Shown: in pieces, positions 15,991 through 25,266 of the stretch
How the letters are laid out: each line of letters opens with the position of its first letter
Numbering within the stretch: position 1 is the stretch's first letter
NCBI GenBank assembly: GCA_023460535.1
Contig: JAEWPV010000018.1
Coordinates: 7,608 to 71,607, forward strand
Length of the DNA stretch: 64,000 nt
Direction of reading: 5' to 3'
Source of the DNA: Bacillota bacterium
GTDB lineage: Bacteria > Bacillota > Clostridia > Oscillospirales > Ruminococcaceae
The notes under the pieces: model-generated
What the model saw: only the letters and a program-made list of their open reading frames with translations
Told to the model about the DNA's origin: nothing
Databases searched by the model: none
Made by a program: the position numbers and the translations under genes

Positions 15991-17760
15991 GTGGCACTCG
16001 CAAACGACACCGGCGGTCCGTTAAAAACGACGCCAATCGTATTTGGGGGAACACGGAAAGAAGTTTTGTCTTCAATTGTACTACAAGAGCTAAGCAAGCT
16101 GTTTACCAGACTATATAGAATTTGCTACTATGTTGGGATTCAGTATATGCGTACGATTAAGCGTTATCGTCGCAACATCCGTTTTTTTGTGCGCAGCAGT
16201 GCGGTGTGGCGGTTTTTCCACAGCAAAATTATCCGCAAACGTCTGGGCGCATACCTGATGCTAAATGTGCAAGAAGTATTGGATCCGTATTTCAGTTTTG
16301 CAAGCAAGTTTACCCGCGCAATCAGGCGCATTAAAGAAAAACGCAAAAGAAGCCTGTGGCTTGCCACAAAGGAATGCGCAGGCTGTGTCAAACGAGGCGC
16401 ATTGCATGTTCTTCGGGGCATTGTGGGGCTTTCCCATTATGTTGCGCCGGTACTGGGCATCCTGTTCCTTGTTATGACCATTCAGTATTTTTCCGGTCTT
16501 ACCTTTGGGCTTGAGGTAGAATACGACGGAAAGACGCTCGGCTATATCACCTCCGAAACTGAGTTTAAGCAGGCGGAGAAGATGATGCAGGAGCGTATTG
16601 TGGCGGATGCGTCGGCAGAGCCGATTTACACCATTCCAACCTACAAGGTCACGGTGGTGGATCAGTCAGAGCTTTCAAGAGTCGACCAGATTTGTGACGA
16701 GTTAATTAAGGCGTCCAACAGCGTAATCGTGGAGGCGTCCGGTCTGTATATCGATGAAAAATTTATTGGCGCAACCTACGACAGGGCGTCAATCAAGAAA
16801 ACGCTCGAAGGCTTGCTTGATGCGTGCCGAACAGATGAGCCGACCGAGAAGGTCAATTTTGTTCAATCGGTCAAGCTGGTCGACGGATTGTATCCCCAGA
16901 CAACGGTCAAGGAGTCCGGAGAGATCGAGCAGCTTATCACCTCCGAGGTGGAAGGCCAAAAAACCTACACCGTCAAGGAGGGCGACAGCCCCTGGAAGAT
17001 TGCCCGAACTGTGGGTGTCAGCGTAAGCGACCTGCTTTTGCTCAACCCGGGCATCGACAAATCTCTGTTACCCGGACGTGATGTTCTGGTCTCTCAGGCG
17101 GAACCGTTCCTTCCCATAAAGGTAACCAAAACGATCATCTATGAGGATTTCCTTCCCTACGAGACGGTTCAAACCAAGAGCAGCAGCTATACCCGCGGTT
17201 ACACCAAGATTACCAAGAAGGGTGTCAACGGCGTTCAGGAGATTACCGCGGAGGTTACCCTTGTAGACGGCGTAGAGACGGATCGCAAGATTCTAACCTC
17301 CCGCGTGGTACAGGAGCCGGTTGCAGAACAGGTGACTGTCGGCACCAAGGAGATTAAGGTTTCCACCGGCGGCTCCACCAGCTCGGTTGGCACCGGACGC
17401 TTTATGTGGCCTGTTGTTGGCGGCGGATCGGTTTCCTGCGGATTCCAAGGCTATGTGGGTCACACCGGCATGGATATTGTGCGTTACTACGGCGCAGAGA
17501 TTGTTGCGGCGGATTCGGGCGTTGTCGTTATAGCAAAAACAAACGCGCGTGGCTACGGTAACCATGTTATGATTGACCACGGCAACGGGGTGCAAACACT
17601 GTACGCGCACCTAAGCAAACGTTATGTTTCTTACGGACAAAAGGTGAGCAAGGGCGACACCATCGGTCTTATGGGTCGAACCGGAAACGTGACAGGCACG
17701 CATCTCCACTTCGAGATTCGTGTGAACGGTCGCTATATGAACCCCATGCGCTACTTTTAA
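15991..17760 (+). CDS. M23 family peptidase with LysM and G5 domains
   Basis: A 589-aa envelope enzyme. A basic cytoplasmic N-terminus of about 140 residues precedes one membrane segment (VAPVLGILFLVMTIQYFSGL). Next come an outside region, a LysM peptidoglycan-binding domain (TYTVKEGDSPWKIARTVGVS), a G5 domain (about 360-440, VQTKSSSYTRGYTKITKKGV) and a C-terminal LytM/M23 domain with HTGMD and HLHFE zinc motifs, both complete. It probably cuts peptide cross-links in peptidoglycan. GTG 15991 has AAAGGAG 8 nt upstream; ATG 15985 is too near. The unusually long Arg/Lys-rich N-terminus is worth noting. Confidence 0.9.
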   Translation: MALANDTGGPLKTTPIVFGGTRKEVLSSIVLQELSKLFTRLYRICYYVGIQYMRTIKRYRRNIRFFVRSSAVWRFFHSKIIRKRLGAYLMLNVQEVLDPYFSFASKFTRAIRRIKEKRKRSLWLATKECAGCVKRGALHVLRGIVGLSHYVAPVLGILFLVMTIQYFSGLTFGLEVEYDGKTLGYITSETEFKQAEKMMQERIVADASAEPIYTIPTYKVTVVDQSELSRVDQICDELIKASNSVIVEASGLYIDEKFIGATYDRASIKKTLEGLLDACRTDEPTEKVNFVQSVKLVDGLYPQTTVKESGEIEQLITSEVEGQKTYTVKEGDSPWKIARTVGVSVSDLLLLNPGIDKSLLPGRDVLVSQAEPFLPIKVTKTIIYEDFLPYETVQTKSSSYTRGYTKITKKGVNGVQEITAEVTLVDGVETDRKILTSRVVQEPVAEQVTVGTKEIKVSTGGSTSSVGTGRFMWPVVGGGSVSCGFQGYVGHTGMDIVRYYGAEIVAADSGVVVIAKTNARGYGNHVMIDHGNGVQTLYAHLSKRYVSYGQKVSKGDTIGLMGRTGNVTGTHLHFEIRVNGRYMNPMRYF

Positions 17761-17775
17761 ACTTTTTTAGCGGTT

Positions 17776-17808
17776 CAGCGGGCTTTGTACTATTGGCAGA
17801 GCCCGCTG
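17776..17808 (+). terminator. terminator of the M23 peptidase gene
   Basis: CAGCGGGCT with AGCCCGCTG, extended by three more pairs around a 9-nt loop, followed by a T-rich stretch (TATTTGCGTTTT). Between here and 18066 lie a -10-like TATAAT (17943-17948) with a poor -35, presumably for murA, and AT-rich sequence without a gene. Confidence 0.6.
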
Positions 17809-18065
17809 TATTTGCGTTTTGAAGTAAAAAATGAATAAAAACCATAGAAACTTACCCATACTTGTCATTGCGCGTAATGGTGCGCAAATCAATTGACATA
17901 AAACAATTGCAATTGGCACTTTTATTTTAATACTATTAGTGGTATAATACATAAAGGCAGGTATGACCATTTAGGCAAATGGTGTGTTTTGCCTTATGAC
18001 ACCTAGCGTTTCCGTTATCACTGGCGGCTGCGTTTATGCCGCTGCTATAAGGGGAGAACAACTAA

Positions 18066-19352
18066 TTGGAAAAGTTTGTAGTAACCGGTGGAAATCCGCT
18101 GGTCGGCGAGGTTAACATCAGCGGCGCAAAGAATGCCGCGGTTGCCATAATTCCCGCTACCATCCTGGCCGCCGGCCCCTGCGTACTTGAAAATGTTCCA
18201 AATATTCGCGACACCTCCATCATCCTGAAGATTCTTCACGAGATGGGCGCAAAAATTCGGTATTTAGATAAAACAACGGTAGAGATAGACACCGCCAGAA
18301 TTAGCTCCCACGTTGTGTCGTACGACATGGCGCGTCATCTGCGCGCCTCGTACTACCTGCTTGGCGTGCTAATCGGACGGTTTGGTAAGGCGATGGTTCC
18401 GCTGCCGGGCGGATGCTATTTTGGCGTAAGACCCATAGACCAGCACATCAAGGGCTTTGAATCACTCGGCGCGGAGGTTGAGATTGTAAGCGGCGGTATC
18501 GTCAGTGTACAGTCCGAGTCGTTGTTTGGCGCCCCGATATTCCTGGATGTCGTTTCGGTTGGTGCGACCATGAACATCATGCTTGCGGCGGTTCGTGCGC
18601 CGGGGCTTACGGTTATAGAAAATGCGGCGAAGGAACCGCATATCGTAGACCTTGCAAACTTTTTAAACTCCATGGGTGCCGATGTGCGCGGTGCAGGTAC
18701 CGATGTAATCAAGATACGCGGCGTACAGCGTCTGCACGGCGCCAACTACTCCATTATCCCCGACCAGATCGAAGCGGGCACCTACATGGTGGCGGCAGCC
18801 GCTACGCGCGGCGATGTTGTGGTCCGGAATGTGATTCCTAAGCATCTTGAGCCGATTACCAACAAGCTGCGTAAGATGGGCGTAGAGGTCACCGAATACG
18901 ACGAGTCGGTTCACGTCAAACGCTCGGGAGATCTGATGCGCACCAATGTCAAGACACTCCCGCACCCCGGCTTTCCCACCGATATGCAGCCCCAAATGAC
19001 GGCGCTGCTTACACTGGCAAAGGGAACAAGCATTGTGACCGAAGGCGTATGGGATAACCGCTTCCGTTATGTGGACGAGCTTCACCGCATGGGTGCGTCT
19101 ATTCAGGTAGACGGCAAGGTGGCGGTGGTTGAGGGTAAAGGCTACTTAACCGGAGCACCCGTTAAGGCGACCGACCTGCGCGCCGGTGCGGCACTTGTAA
19201 TCGCGGCACTAGCGGCGGAGGGCGTTACCGAGATTGAGGATATTCAGCACGTAGAGCGCGGCTACGAAGAGATGGAACGAAAGCTTCGGATGATGGGAGC
19301 GGACATTAAGAAGATTGATATCCCCAGCGATGCACTGCCTGCCGCCTTATAG
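18066..19352 (+). CDS. murA: UDP-N-acetylglucosamine 1-carboxyvinyltransferase (first copy)
   Basis: A 428-aa enzyme of the first committed step of peptidoglycan synthesis, moving enolpyruvate from PEP to UDP-GlcNAc. It has ISGAKNAAVAIIPA at the N-terminus, the loop LPGGCYFGVRPIDQH with the catalytic, fosfomycin-target Cys117, and HPGFPTDMQPQMTALL. TTG 18066 follows GGGGAGA by 8 nt. It is one of two MurA paralogues here; the other is in the dcw cluster. Two copies are usual in low-GC Gram-positive bacteria. Which one matches MurAA or MurAB is not clear by eye. Confidence 0.95.
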   Translation: MEKFVVTGGNPLVGEVNISGAKNAAVAIIPATILAAGPCVLENVPNIRDTSIILKILHEMGAKIRYLDKTTVEIDTARISSHVVSYDMARHLRASYYLLGVLIGRFGKAMVPLPGGCYFGVRPIDQHIKGFESLGAEVEIVSGGIVSVQSESLFGAPIFLDVVSVGATMNIMLAAVRAPGLTVIENAAKEPHIVDLANFLNSMGADVRGAGTDVIKIRGVQRLHGANYSIIPDQIEAGTYMVAAAATRGDVVVRNVIPKHLEPITNKLRKMGVEVTEYDESVHVKRSGDLMRTNVKTLPHPGFPTDMQPQMTALLTLAKGTSIVTEGVWDNRFRYVDELHRMGASIQVDGKVAVVEGKGYLTGAPVKATDLRAGAALVIAALAAEGVTEIEDIQHVERGYEEMERKLRMMGADIKKIDIPSDALPAAL

Positions 19353-19457
19353 AATAGTTTTATTACAAGGACCAGGCAGATTGCTTAGGTCCTTTGGCAT
19401 ATTTTGCCCGGCGCCGTAAGCTTGCTTGCATAGGCAAACAGAACGAAAAGGGTGACA

Positions 19458-19901
19458 ATGATGAGTAAAGACGTAATAATCCGACCCGCGCAGCCCGGGG
19501 ACGCAAACGCGCTCTATCGCGTGAACCGCGACGCGCTCGGTTATGATTATCCACTCGAGCAAACTCGTGAGAGGCTAAACGCTGTGCTGGAAGCCGGGCG
19601 CGACCGCGTGTTTGTGGCAGAGCTTGACGGCGAACTCGTGGGGTATATCCACTGTGCCGACTACGATTGCATCTATCAGCACTCGCTCAAAAACATTCTC
19701 GCCTTGGCGGTTTTGGAACAGGTGAGGGGAGAAGGCGTCGGCAAGGCGTTGCTTACCACGGCCGAGAATTGGGCAAAGGAATGCGGCAGTAAGGGCGTTC
19801 GACTTGTGTCGGGTTTTAACCGCATGGGTGCGCACGGTTTTTATCTTGCCTGTGGCTATACCGACCGCAAGAACCAAAAGAACTTTATCAAATACTTTTA
19901 A
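19458..19901 (+). CDS. GNAT family N-acetyltransferase
   Basis: A 147-aa acetyltransferase with DVIIRPAQPGDANALYRVNR at the start, the acetyl-CoA loop LEQVRGEGVGKALLTTAE, and GAHGFYLACGYTDRKNQKNF at the end. Substrate unknown; a RimI-like protein acetylase is possible. Start codons GTG 19452, ATG 19458 and ATG 19461 cluster after AAAAGGG; 19458 is chosen. Confidence 0.9.
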   Translation: MMSKDVIIRPAQPGDANALYRVNRDALGYDYPLEQTRERLNAVLEAGRDRVFVAELDGELVGYIHCADYDCIYQHSLKNILALAVLEQVRGEGVGKALLTTAENWAKECGSKGVRLVSGFNRMGAHGFYLACGYTDRKNQKNFIKYF

Positions 19902-19940
19902 ATACGATTGTTTACATATGAAACGGAAGGATGTGCCCGA

Positions 19941-20732
19941 ATGGCAATGGTTTGCCCGCTATACAGCGGAAGCAGCGGCAACGCCACCTTTGTGGGCGAC
20001 AGCGACGGAGGCATTCTGGTGGATGTCGGTGTAAGCTGCAGGGCGGTTAAAACCGGGCTGGAGAGCATCGGGCAAAGCTTGAATCAGATTCACGCTATCT
20101 TCATCACCCACGAGCATATCGACCACATCAGAGGGCTGAAGGTATTATTAAAGAACTACCGCATCCCGCTGTTTGCCTCGGCCGGTACGCTGGATTTTCT
20201 GGAACAGAACGATTATCTCTCTGCGGGCTGTGACGTATCGGTCATCACCCCCGACGGGCAGTACATACATGATATGCGCATCACCCCGTTTCACACCCCG
20301 CATGATGCCGCCGAGAGCATGGGCTTTTCGGTGAAAACCGAAAACGGCAGGCGCATCTGCATCGCCACCGACCTCGGCTTTATCACCGACGAGGTGCGCG
20401 ATAATCTGTGCGGCAGCGACCTTGTTGTGCTGGAGTCTAACTACGACAAGCGTATGCTGGAATGCGGTGGGTACCCGTACTATCTCAAACGGCGCATACT
20501 AGGGCAAACGGGGCATCTCTCCAACGAGCATTGCGCCGAGGAGCTGTGTTATCTTGCCGCAAACGGTACCACGCGTTTTTTTCTTGCGCACCTAAGCCGC
20601 GAAAACAACGTGCCCGAGCTTGCCCTGCAAACGGCAATGGCGGCGCTTACCTGCGGCGGGTTTGAGTTCGGCACGGATTATCTGCTGGAGGTGGCAAGCC
20701 GCAACGCCCCAAGCCGCCCCATGCTGTTGTAA
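19941..20732 (+). CDS. walJ: YycJ/WalJ-like metallo-beta-lactamase fold hydrolase
   Basis: A 263-aa MBL-fold hydrolase. It has YSGSSGNATFV at the start, the metal motif HEHIDH (residues 57-62), then FHTPHDAAESMGFSV and SNYDKRMLECGGYPYYLKRR. Length and motifs match YycJ/WalJ, a nuclease-like protein linked with the WalRK cell-wall system and DNA replication coordination in Bacillus. walRK is not in the window. The next gene is rlmH, which also sits near walJ in Bacillus. Confidence 0.88.
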   Translation: MAMVCPLYSGSSGNATFVGDSDGGILVDVGVSCRAVKTGLESIGQSLNQIHAIFITHEHIDHIRGLKVLLKNYRIPLFASAGTLDFLEQNDYLSAGCDVSVITPDGQYIHDMRITPFHTPHDAAESMGFSVKTENGRRICIATDLGFITDEVRDNLCGSDLVVLESNYDKRMLECGGYPYYLKRRILGQTGHLSNEHCAEELCYLAANGTTRFFLAHLSRENNVPELALQTAMAALTCGGFEFGTDYLLEVASRNAPSRPMLL

Positions 20733-20758
20733 TAGCACGGGTTAATTGAGGTGCAAAG

Positions 20759-21241
20759 ATGATAGGTGTTACCCTGATATGTGTCGGAAAGCTCAAGGAG
20801 GACTACCTGCGCGCGGCATGTGCGGAGTATCAAAAACGTTTGGGAGCCTTTTGCAAGCTTTCTATAATAGAAATTGCCGAAGCACGGTTGAGCGACCGTC
20901 CCTCGCAGGCGCAGATTGACGCGGCGCTTGCCGAGGAGGGCGCGCGGATTCTTGCCAAAATACCGGTGGGCTGCTACGCGGCGGCATTGTGCATCGAAGG
21001 GCAGAAGCTGTCAAGCGAGCAGCTTGCCGCAAGCATTGCGACGCTGTCGGCAAGCGGCACCAGCGCATTTGCGTTTGTAATCGGCGGCTCGTTCGGGCTA
21101 AGTGACGAGGTTAAGGCTGCGTGTCGGCTGCGGCTTTCCATGTCCGATATGACGTTTGCCCATCAACTGGCTCGGGTGATGCTGCTGGAGCAGGTATACC
21201 GTGCGTTTTCCATCAACGCGAACACCAAGTATCACAAGTAA
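20759..21241 (+). CDS. rlmH: 23S rRNA (pseudouridine1915-N3)-methyltransferase RlmH
   Basis: A 160-aa SPOUT-class enzyme that methylates pseudouridine 1915 in helix 69 of 23S rRNA. It shows VGKLKEDYLRAACAEYQKRL, the SAM-binding knot FVIGGSFGLSDEV, and MTFAHQLARVMLLEQVYRAF ending in YHK, all diagnostic. It lies 26 nt after walJ, with a GAGGTGC ribosome site. Confidence 0.97.
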   Translation: MIGVTLICVGKLKEDYLRAACAEYQKRLGAFCKLSIIEIAEARLSDRPSQAQIDAALAEEGARILAKIPVGCYAAALCIEGQKLSSEQLAASIATLSASGTSAFAFVIGGSFGLSDEVKAACRLRLSMSDMTFAHQLARVMLLEQVYRAFSINANTKYHK

Positions 21242-21302
21242 AATGTCTGCAAGGACGAAAAATATCAAAACAAAGCGCGACATTAACAGAGGTGGTGACG
21301 GC

Positions 21303-22838
21303 TTGTTTGCAAGGCTTGACAGCATAGGGCTATTCGGCGTGGATGCCTACGGCGTAAGCGTCGAGGCGGACGTGGCGCGCGGTATGCCGTCGTTTGACAT
21401 CGTGGGACTGCCCGACGCATCGGTGCGCGAGGCACGTGACCGTGTGCGCGCGGCGGCGAAGAACAACGGCTATGATGTGCCCCTTGGTCGCATTACGGTA
21501 AACCTTGCGCCCGCCGACGTGAAAAAGGCGGGGCCGCTGTACGATCTGCCTATCCTGCTCTCTATCCTGTGCGCGTCGGGTGCCGTTACGCTGCCTGCGC
21601 CCAAAACCGCATATATTGGCGAGCTGTCCTTGTCCGGAGAGGTCAAGGCGGTAAACGGTGTGCTACCTATGGCAATCTACGCGCGTGAAAGTGGCTTTGC
21701 GCGTCTGTTTATTCCCGCCGAGAACGCCGCCGAGGCTTCGGCGGTAGACGGAATTGAAATCTACGCGGTAACGCGTTTTACCGAGATTCTATCCTTCTTG
21801 TCCGGCGAATGTGTACTTACCCCTGTTTCGCAGCAAACGTTTTCTCAGCCGCCCGAGCCCCCCTTTCTCGATTTCGCCGACGTGAAGGGTCAGCAAGGCG
21901 CAAAGCGCGCGCTGGAGGTTGCGGCGGCAGGCGGGCACAACGTCATATTGGTCGGTTCTCCGGGTGCAGGTAAAAGCATGCTTGCAAAGCGTCTGCCCGG
22001 CATTTTGCCCGACCTGACGTTTGACGAGGCGATACAGGTAACAAAGCTTCATTCCATCGCCGGGCTGCTGCCCAAAGGGCAGCCCATGATACGCACCCGA
22101 CCCTTTCGCTCACCGCACCACACCGTTTCCCCCGCGGCGCTATCGGGCGGCGGCAGCATTCCAAAGCCGGGCGAGATATCGCTTGCACACTGCGGTGTAT
22201 TGTTTTTGGACGAGCTGCCCGAGTTTAACCGCATCGCCATCGAGGTCATGCGCCAGCCCATCGAGGATGGCACAGTTACCATTGCGCGGGTTAACGGTAC
22301 GCTTTCGTACCCCTGCGCCATCATGCTGGTGGCCGCCATGAATCCCTGTCCCTGCGGCTACTTCGGGCACCCAACCAGACCCTGCCGCTGCTCGGATAAA
22401 GCGGTGGCGAACTACCTGTCCCGCATCTCGGGGCCGCTGCTCGACCGGGTGGATATTCACGTAGAGGTCATGCCGGTGGAATACAAGTCGCTTTCTGGCT
22501 CAAGCGCAAAAGAGGAATCCTCCGCCGATATCAGGGAAAGGGTAAACCGTGCGAGAGCCGTTGCGCAAGAGCGTTTTTCTGTTACCAACGCCTCCTGCAA
22601 CGCGCGTCTGCCCGATGGGGTCTTAAACGAGGTGTGCAGCTTAACAGACGACGCAAAACGCCTGCTCGAACGCTCGTTTGAGCGTCTGGGTCTTTCCGCT
22701 CGCGCGCACAACCGCATCCTTAAAGTTGCTCGCACCATCGCGGATCTGGATGAAAGCAAGCAGATTGATTCAAAGCATATATCCGAGGCTATACAATACC
22801 GCAGCCTGGACCGAAAGTATTGGCAGCACAGGCTGTAA
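21303..22838 (+). CDS. YifB/ComM-like Mg-chelatase family AAA ATPase
   Basis: A 511-aa protein with an N-terminal Lon-protease-like (ChlI) domain (GMPSFDIVGLPDASVREARD), an AAA+ core with Walker A VGSPGAGKS and Walker B VLFLDELPEF, a Cys motif CPCGYFGHPTRPCRC, and a C-terminal helical domain. In Haemophilus and Vibrio, ComM is a DNA-branch-migration helicase for transformation; the role in Clostridia is unproven. TTG 21303 has GAGGTGG 7 nt upstream. Upstream in-frame codons overlap rlmH and are discounted. Confidence 0.93.
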   Translation: MFARLDSIGLFGVDAYGVSVEADVARGMPSFDIVGLPDASVREARDRVRAAAKNNGYDVPLGRITVNLAPADVKKAGPLYDLPILLSILCASGAVTLPAPKTAYIGELSLSGEVKAVNGVLPMAIYARESGFARLFIPAENAAEASAVDGIEIYAVTRFTEILSFLSGECVLTPVSQQTFSQPPEPPFLDFADVKGQQGAKRALEVAAAGGHNVILVGSPGAGKSMLAKRLPGILPDLTFDEAIQVTKLHSIAGLLPKGQPMIRTRPFRSPHHTVSPAALSGGGSIPKPGEISLAHCGVLFLDELPEFNRIAIEVMRQPIEDGTVTIARVNGTLSYPCAIMLVAAMNPCPCGYFGHPTRPCRCSDKAVANYLSRISGPLLDRVDIHVEVMPVEYKSLSGSSAKEESSADIRERVNRARAVAQERFSVTNASCNARLPDGVLNEVCSLTDDAKRLLERSFERLGLSARAHNRILKVARTIADLDESKQIDSKHISEAIQYRSLDRKYWQHRL

Positions 22839-22896
22839 TCCGAACGGGTGTCATTCTGTTTTCCATATAACAGGTAGTGAAAGGACGGTAAAAACA

Positions 22897-23193
22897 ATGA
22901 TCAAACACATCGTATGCTGGAACTTCAAAGACAGCTTCGGCGGAATGGACAAGCACCAGATTATCAGCAAGGTGAAAAACGACATAGAGGCACTCGTAGG
23001 CGTTGTGCCCGGGTTGCTCCACGCAGAGGTCGGAGAGGGCATAAACCCCAGCGGCTACGAATGCTGCCTGTACTCGGAGCTGGAATCCACCGAGGCGCTG
23101 GCGGTATACCAAAGCCACCCCGCCCACCAAAAGGTAAAGGATTTTGTGGCAAACGTCGCCACGTCGCGCATGGTGTGTGATTACGAGATATAG
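22897..23193 (+). CDS. Dabb (stress-responsive A/B barrel) domain protein
   Basis: A 98-aa protein starting MIKHIVCWNFKD, with ALVGVVPGLLHAEVGEGINP and the end HPAHQKVKDFVANVATSRMV. This is the dimeric alpha+beta-barrel pattern of the Dabb family. Some members are small enzymes and others stress proteins; no function can be given. AAAGGACGG precedes the ATG at 22897. Confidence 0.9.
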   Translation: MIKHIVCWNFKDSFGGMDKHQIISKVKNDIEALVGVVPGLLHAEVGEGINPSGYECCLYSELESTEALAVYQSHPAHQKVKDFVANVATSRMVCDYEI

Positions 23194-23226
23194 TCCGGTT
23201 TATTAAACCGCAGCGCGAGGAGTGAA

Positions 23227-23252
23227 AAAAGGCGGGGTGATACCCGCCTTTT
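23227..23252 (+). terminator. bidirectional terminator after the Dabb gene
   Basis: A 10-bp perfect stem AAAAGGCGGG with CCCGCCTTTT around a 6-nt loop, with A-run before and T-run after. It suits both the Dabb gene and the convergent YhhN gene. Confidence 0.85.
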
Positions 23253-23296
23253 CCCACGCAATATTGAAGTGAAACGCACAACTCAGGTCGTTTATT

Positions 23297-23977
23297 TTAT
23301 GTAAAGAATATACTCAGCGCAAACAAAAGCTGCGCAAGGTAATAGGTAAGGGTTACGGCAGCCGACATCGCAGCGTTATGTTTGCAGGGGGGATGAAAGC
23401 TCTTTAGCGTCAGCATAAAGTCGGATGCCACAAACAATGCGCCGCCCGCTGTCAGCATAATGGCAAGGATGGATGTCCCACCCATGTACCACACCGATAG
23501 CGCCTTGGTAAACATAAACACGATAGCGGCAAGGTACAGCATACACATCGGCGCAACCCTGCCAAAACTAAGGCGCAGCCTCCGAAAGACCAAATACACG
23601 GCGGTAAACAGGACGCAAGACACCGCAAGGTCGGCAATCAAAAACGGCGCCACCCGCATAAACGCAGTGGCAAACAGGCAGTGCGCCGTAAAAAACGCGG
23701 CGACTCCGCAGGCTAGCGCGTAACGTGTAAATGCGGTTTCACGCCGCTGCAGCTGAATAAAAACATCCCCAACCAGTGAGAAAATCAGCGCAAGCAGCAT
23801 CGGCACAAAATAGGCGGTGTTTCCCGCACTGCGTATAAAGCAGACCCACGCAATCAGCACAAACAGGGTACTTGTCACAGTCTTTAATACAAGCTGGGGG
23901 GCAAACCCCTCACGCAAGGAGCGGCGGATATACCAGCAAAGCGAAACCCCGTACAAAACGCACAGCAAAACGCACAT
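23297..23977 (-). CDS. YhhN/TMEM86 family membrane protein (lysoplasmalogenase-like)
   Basis: A 226-aa protein with eight or so membrane helices. It shows the family motifs LIFSLVGDVFIQ, FFTAHCLFATAFM and GGALFVASDFMLTLKSF, whose Asp residues are catalytic in TMEM86B lysoplasmalogenase. Clostridial plasmalogens make such an activity plausible, but it is inferred. The ATG at 23977 follows AAAGGA; an ATG at 24007 is also open. Confidence 0.85.
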   Translation of the reverse strand: MCVLLCVLYGVSLCWYIRRSLREGFAPQLVLKTVTSTLFVLIAWVCFIRSAGNTAYFVPMLLALIFSLVGDVFIQLQRRETAFTRYALACGVAAFFTAHCLFATAFMRVAPFLIADLAVSCVLFTAVYLVFRRLRLSFGRVAPMCMLYLAAIVFMFTKALSVWYMGGTSILAIMLTAGGALFVASDFMLTLKSFHPPCKHNAAMSAAVTLTYYLAQLLFALSIFFT

Positions 23978-24240
23978 AAAACACGCATCCTTTCCCGATG
24001 TTGTCATATCTAATTATACCATAAGAATACCATTGTATGACAGTTGTTTTGTCCGAGGGCGTAGCCCTGTAGCTTAGAACCAACTGGTTTTAATTTATTT
24101 GTTAATCGATAATATTTTGTCAAAAAAACTGCAATAAACAGGGTGGTATAACGCACTGATACGATATGGGGTTGGGGCTGCGACCCAACCGCAACTGGAC
24201 AACAGGGAGCAAAACGCAAAGAAAGGACAAGGAACTGATC

Positions 24241-25266
24241 TTGAGCTTTATACAGGTAAAAAATCTGCGCAAGGTTTACCACATCGGCAGCGAAAAGGTC
24301 GTCGCCCTCAACGATATCAACCTGAACATTGAGCGCGGCGAGATTTTGTGTATTCTCGGCACCTCCGGTTCGGGTAAATCTACGCTGCTCAATATGCTGG
24401 CGGGACTGGAGAAGCCCACGCGCGGCACCATACAAATCGGCAAGTCGGATGTCGGAAAGTTGTCGGAGAACAAGCTGGCGATGTTTCGGCAAAAGCATGT
24501 CGGGTTCATCTTTCAGTCGTACAACCTAATGCCGTCACTTACCGCCATAGAAAACGTGGCAATGCCGCTGATGTTTCGGGGCATAGGCAAGGCAAAGCGA
24601 AACCGCCTTGCGCTGAAGATGCTCACCGAGGTGGGGCTAAAAAGCAGGGCAAAGCACAAGCCGACGCAGATGTCCGGCGGTCAGCAGCAGCGCGTAGGCA
24701 TAGCGCGCGCGTTTGTGGCAAGACCGAAGATTGTATTTGCGGACGAGCCCACCGGAAACCTCGACACCAAAACCACCCTCGACGTTATGAGCCTGATGGT
24801 CAGGATGTCGCGCGAGAACAACCAGACCTTCATTCTGGTAACCCACGATAAGGAAATCAGCCTGTTCGCCGACCGCGTCATTCATATCATCGACGGCATC
24901 ATCGAGCGCGACGAAAAGGTAACCCCAGAGCAGCGCGCGGAGCTCGACGCCCAGCTAGCCGAGCTTGCCCTAGAAAAAGAGCAGCTTGCGGCACAGGAGG
25001 CTGAGGAGCGGGAGCAGCGCAAGAAAAAACGCGCAGAAGCCGCCCAAAACAAAAAGCTTAAACGAAAAAAGCCTCCCAAACCGCCAAAGCAACCCAAAAA
25101 CAACGGCGCGCAGGCGCCCCCAAACGAAAAACGCGGGTTACATAAGCTGTTTTCAAAAAAAGCAAAGCAAACGCAACCCGTTGGCGTACAAGCCGAACCA
25201 AGCAATACAAGCGAAAGCGACACAAACGAGCAGGGAGAGGTTACAAATGAACAGATGCAAAACTAA
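24241..25266 (+). CDS. MacB/LolD-like ABC transporter ATP-binding protein with a long charged tail
   Basis: A 341-aa ATPase. Residues 1-225 are a normal MacB/FtsE-type domain with Walker A GTSGSGKST, signature MSGGQQQRVGIARAFVARP and Walker B IVFADEPTGNLDTKT. About 115 further residues are low complexity: a Glu/Gln-rich helix (LDAQLAELALEKEQLAAQEA), then Lys/Arg/Pro-rich (KKRAEAAQNKKLKRKKPPKP), then a Ser/Thr/Asn/Glu tail. This extra tail is not normal for the family and may be a coiled-coil contact. TTG 24241 has AAGGA 8 nt before. The next gene starts inside its last 20 nt. Confidence 0.92.
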   Translation: MSFIQVKNLRKVYHIGSEKVVALNDINLNIERGEILCILGTSGSGKSTLLNMLAGLEKPTRGTIQIGKSDVGKLSENKLAMFRQKHVGFIFQSYNLMPSLTAIENVAMPLMFRGIGKAKRNRLALKMLTEVGLKSRAKHKPTQMSGGQQQRVGIARAFVARPKIVFADEPTGNLDTKTTLDVMSLMVRMSRENNQTFILVTHDKEISLFADRVIHIIDGIIERDEKVTPEQRAELDAQLAELALEKEQLAAQEAEEREQRKKKRAEAAQNKKLKRKKPPKPPKQPKNNGAQAPPNEKRGLHKLFSKKAKQTQPVGVQAEPSNTSESDTNEQGEVTNEQMQN

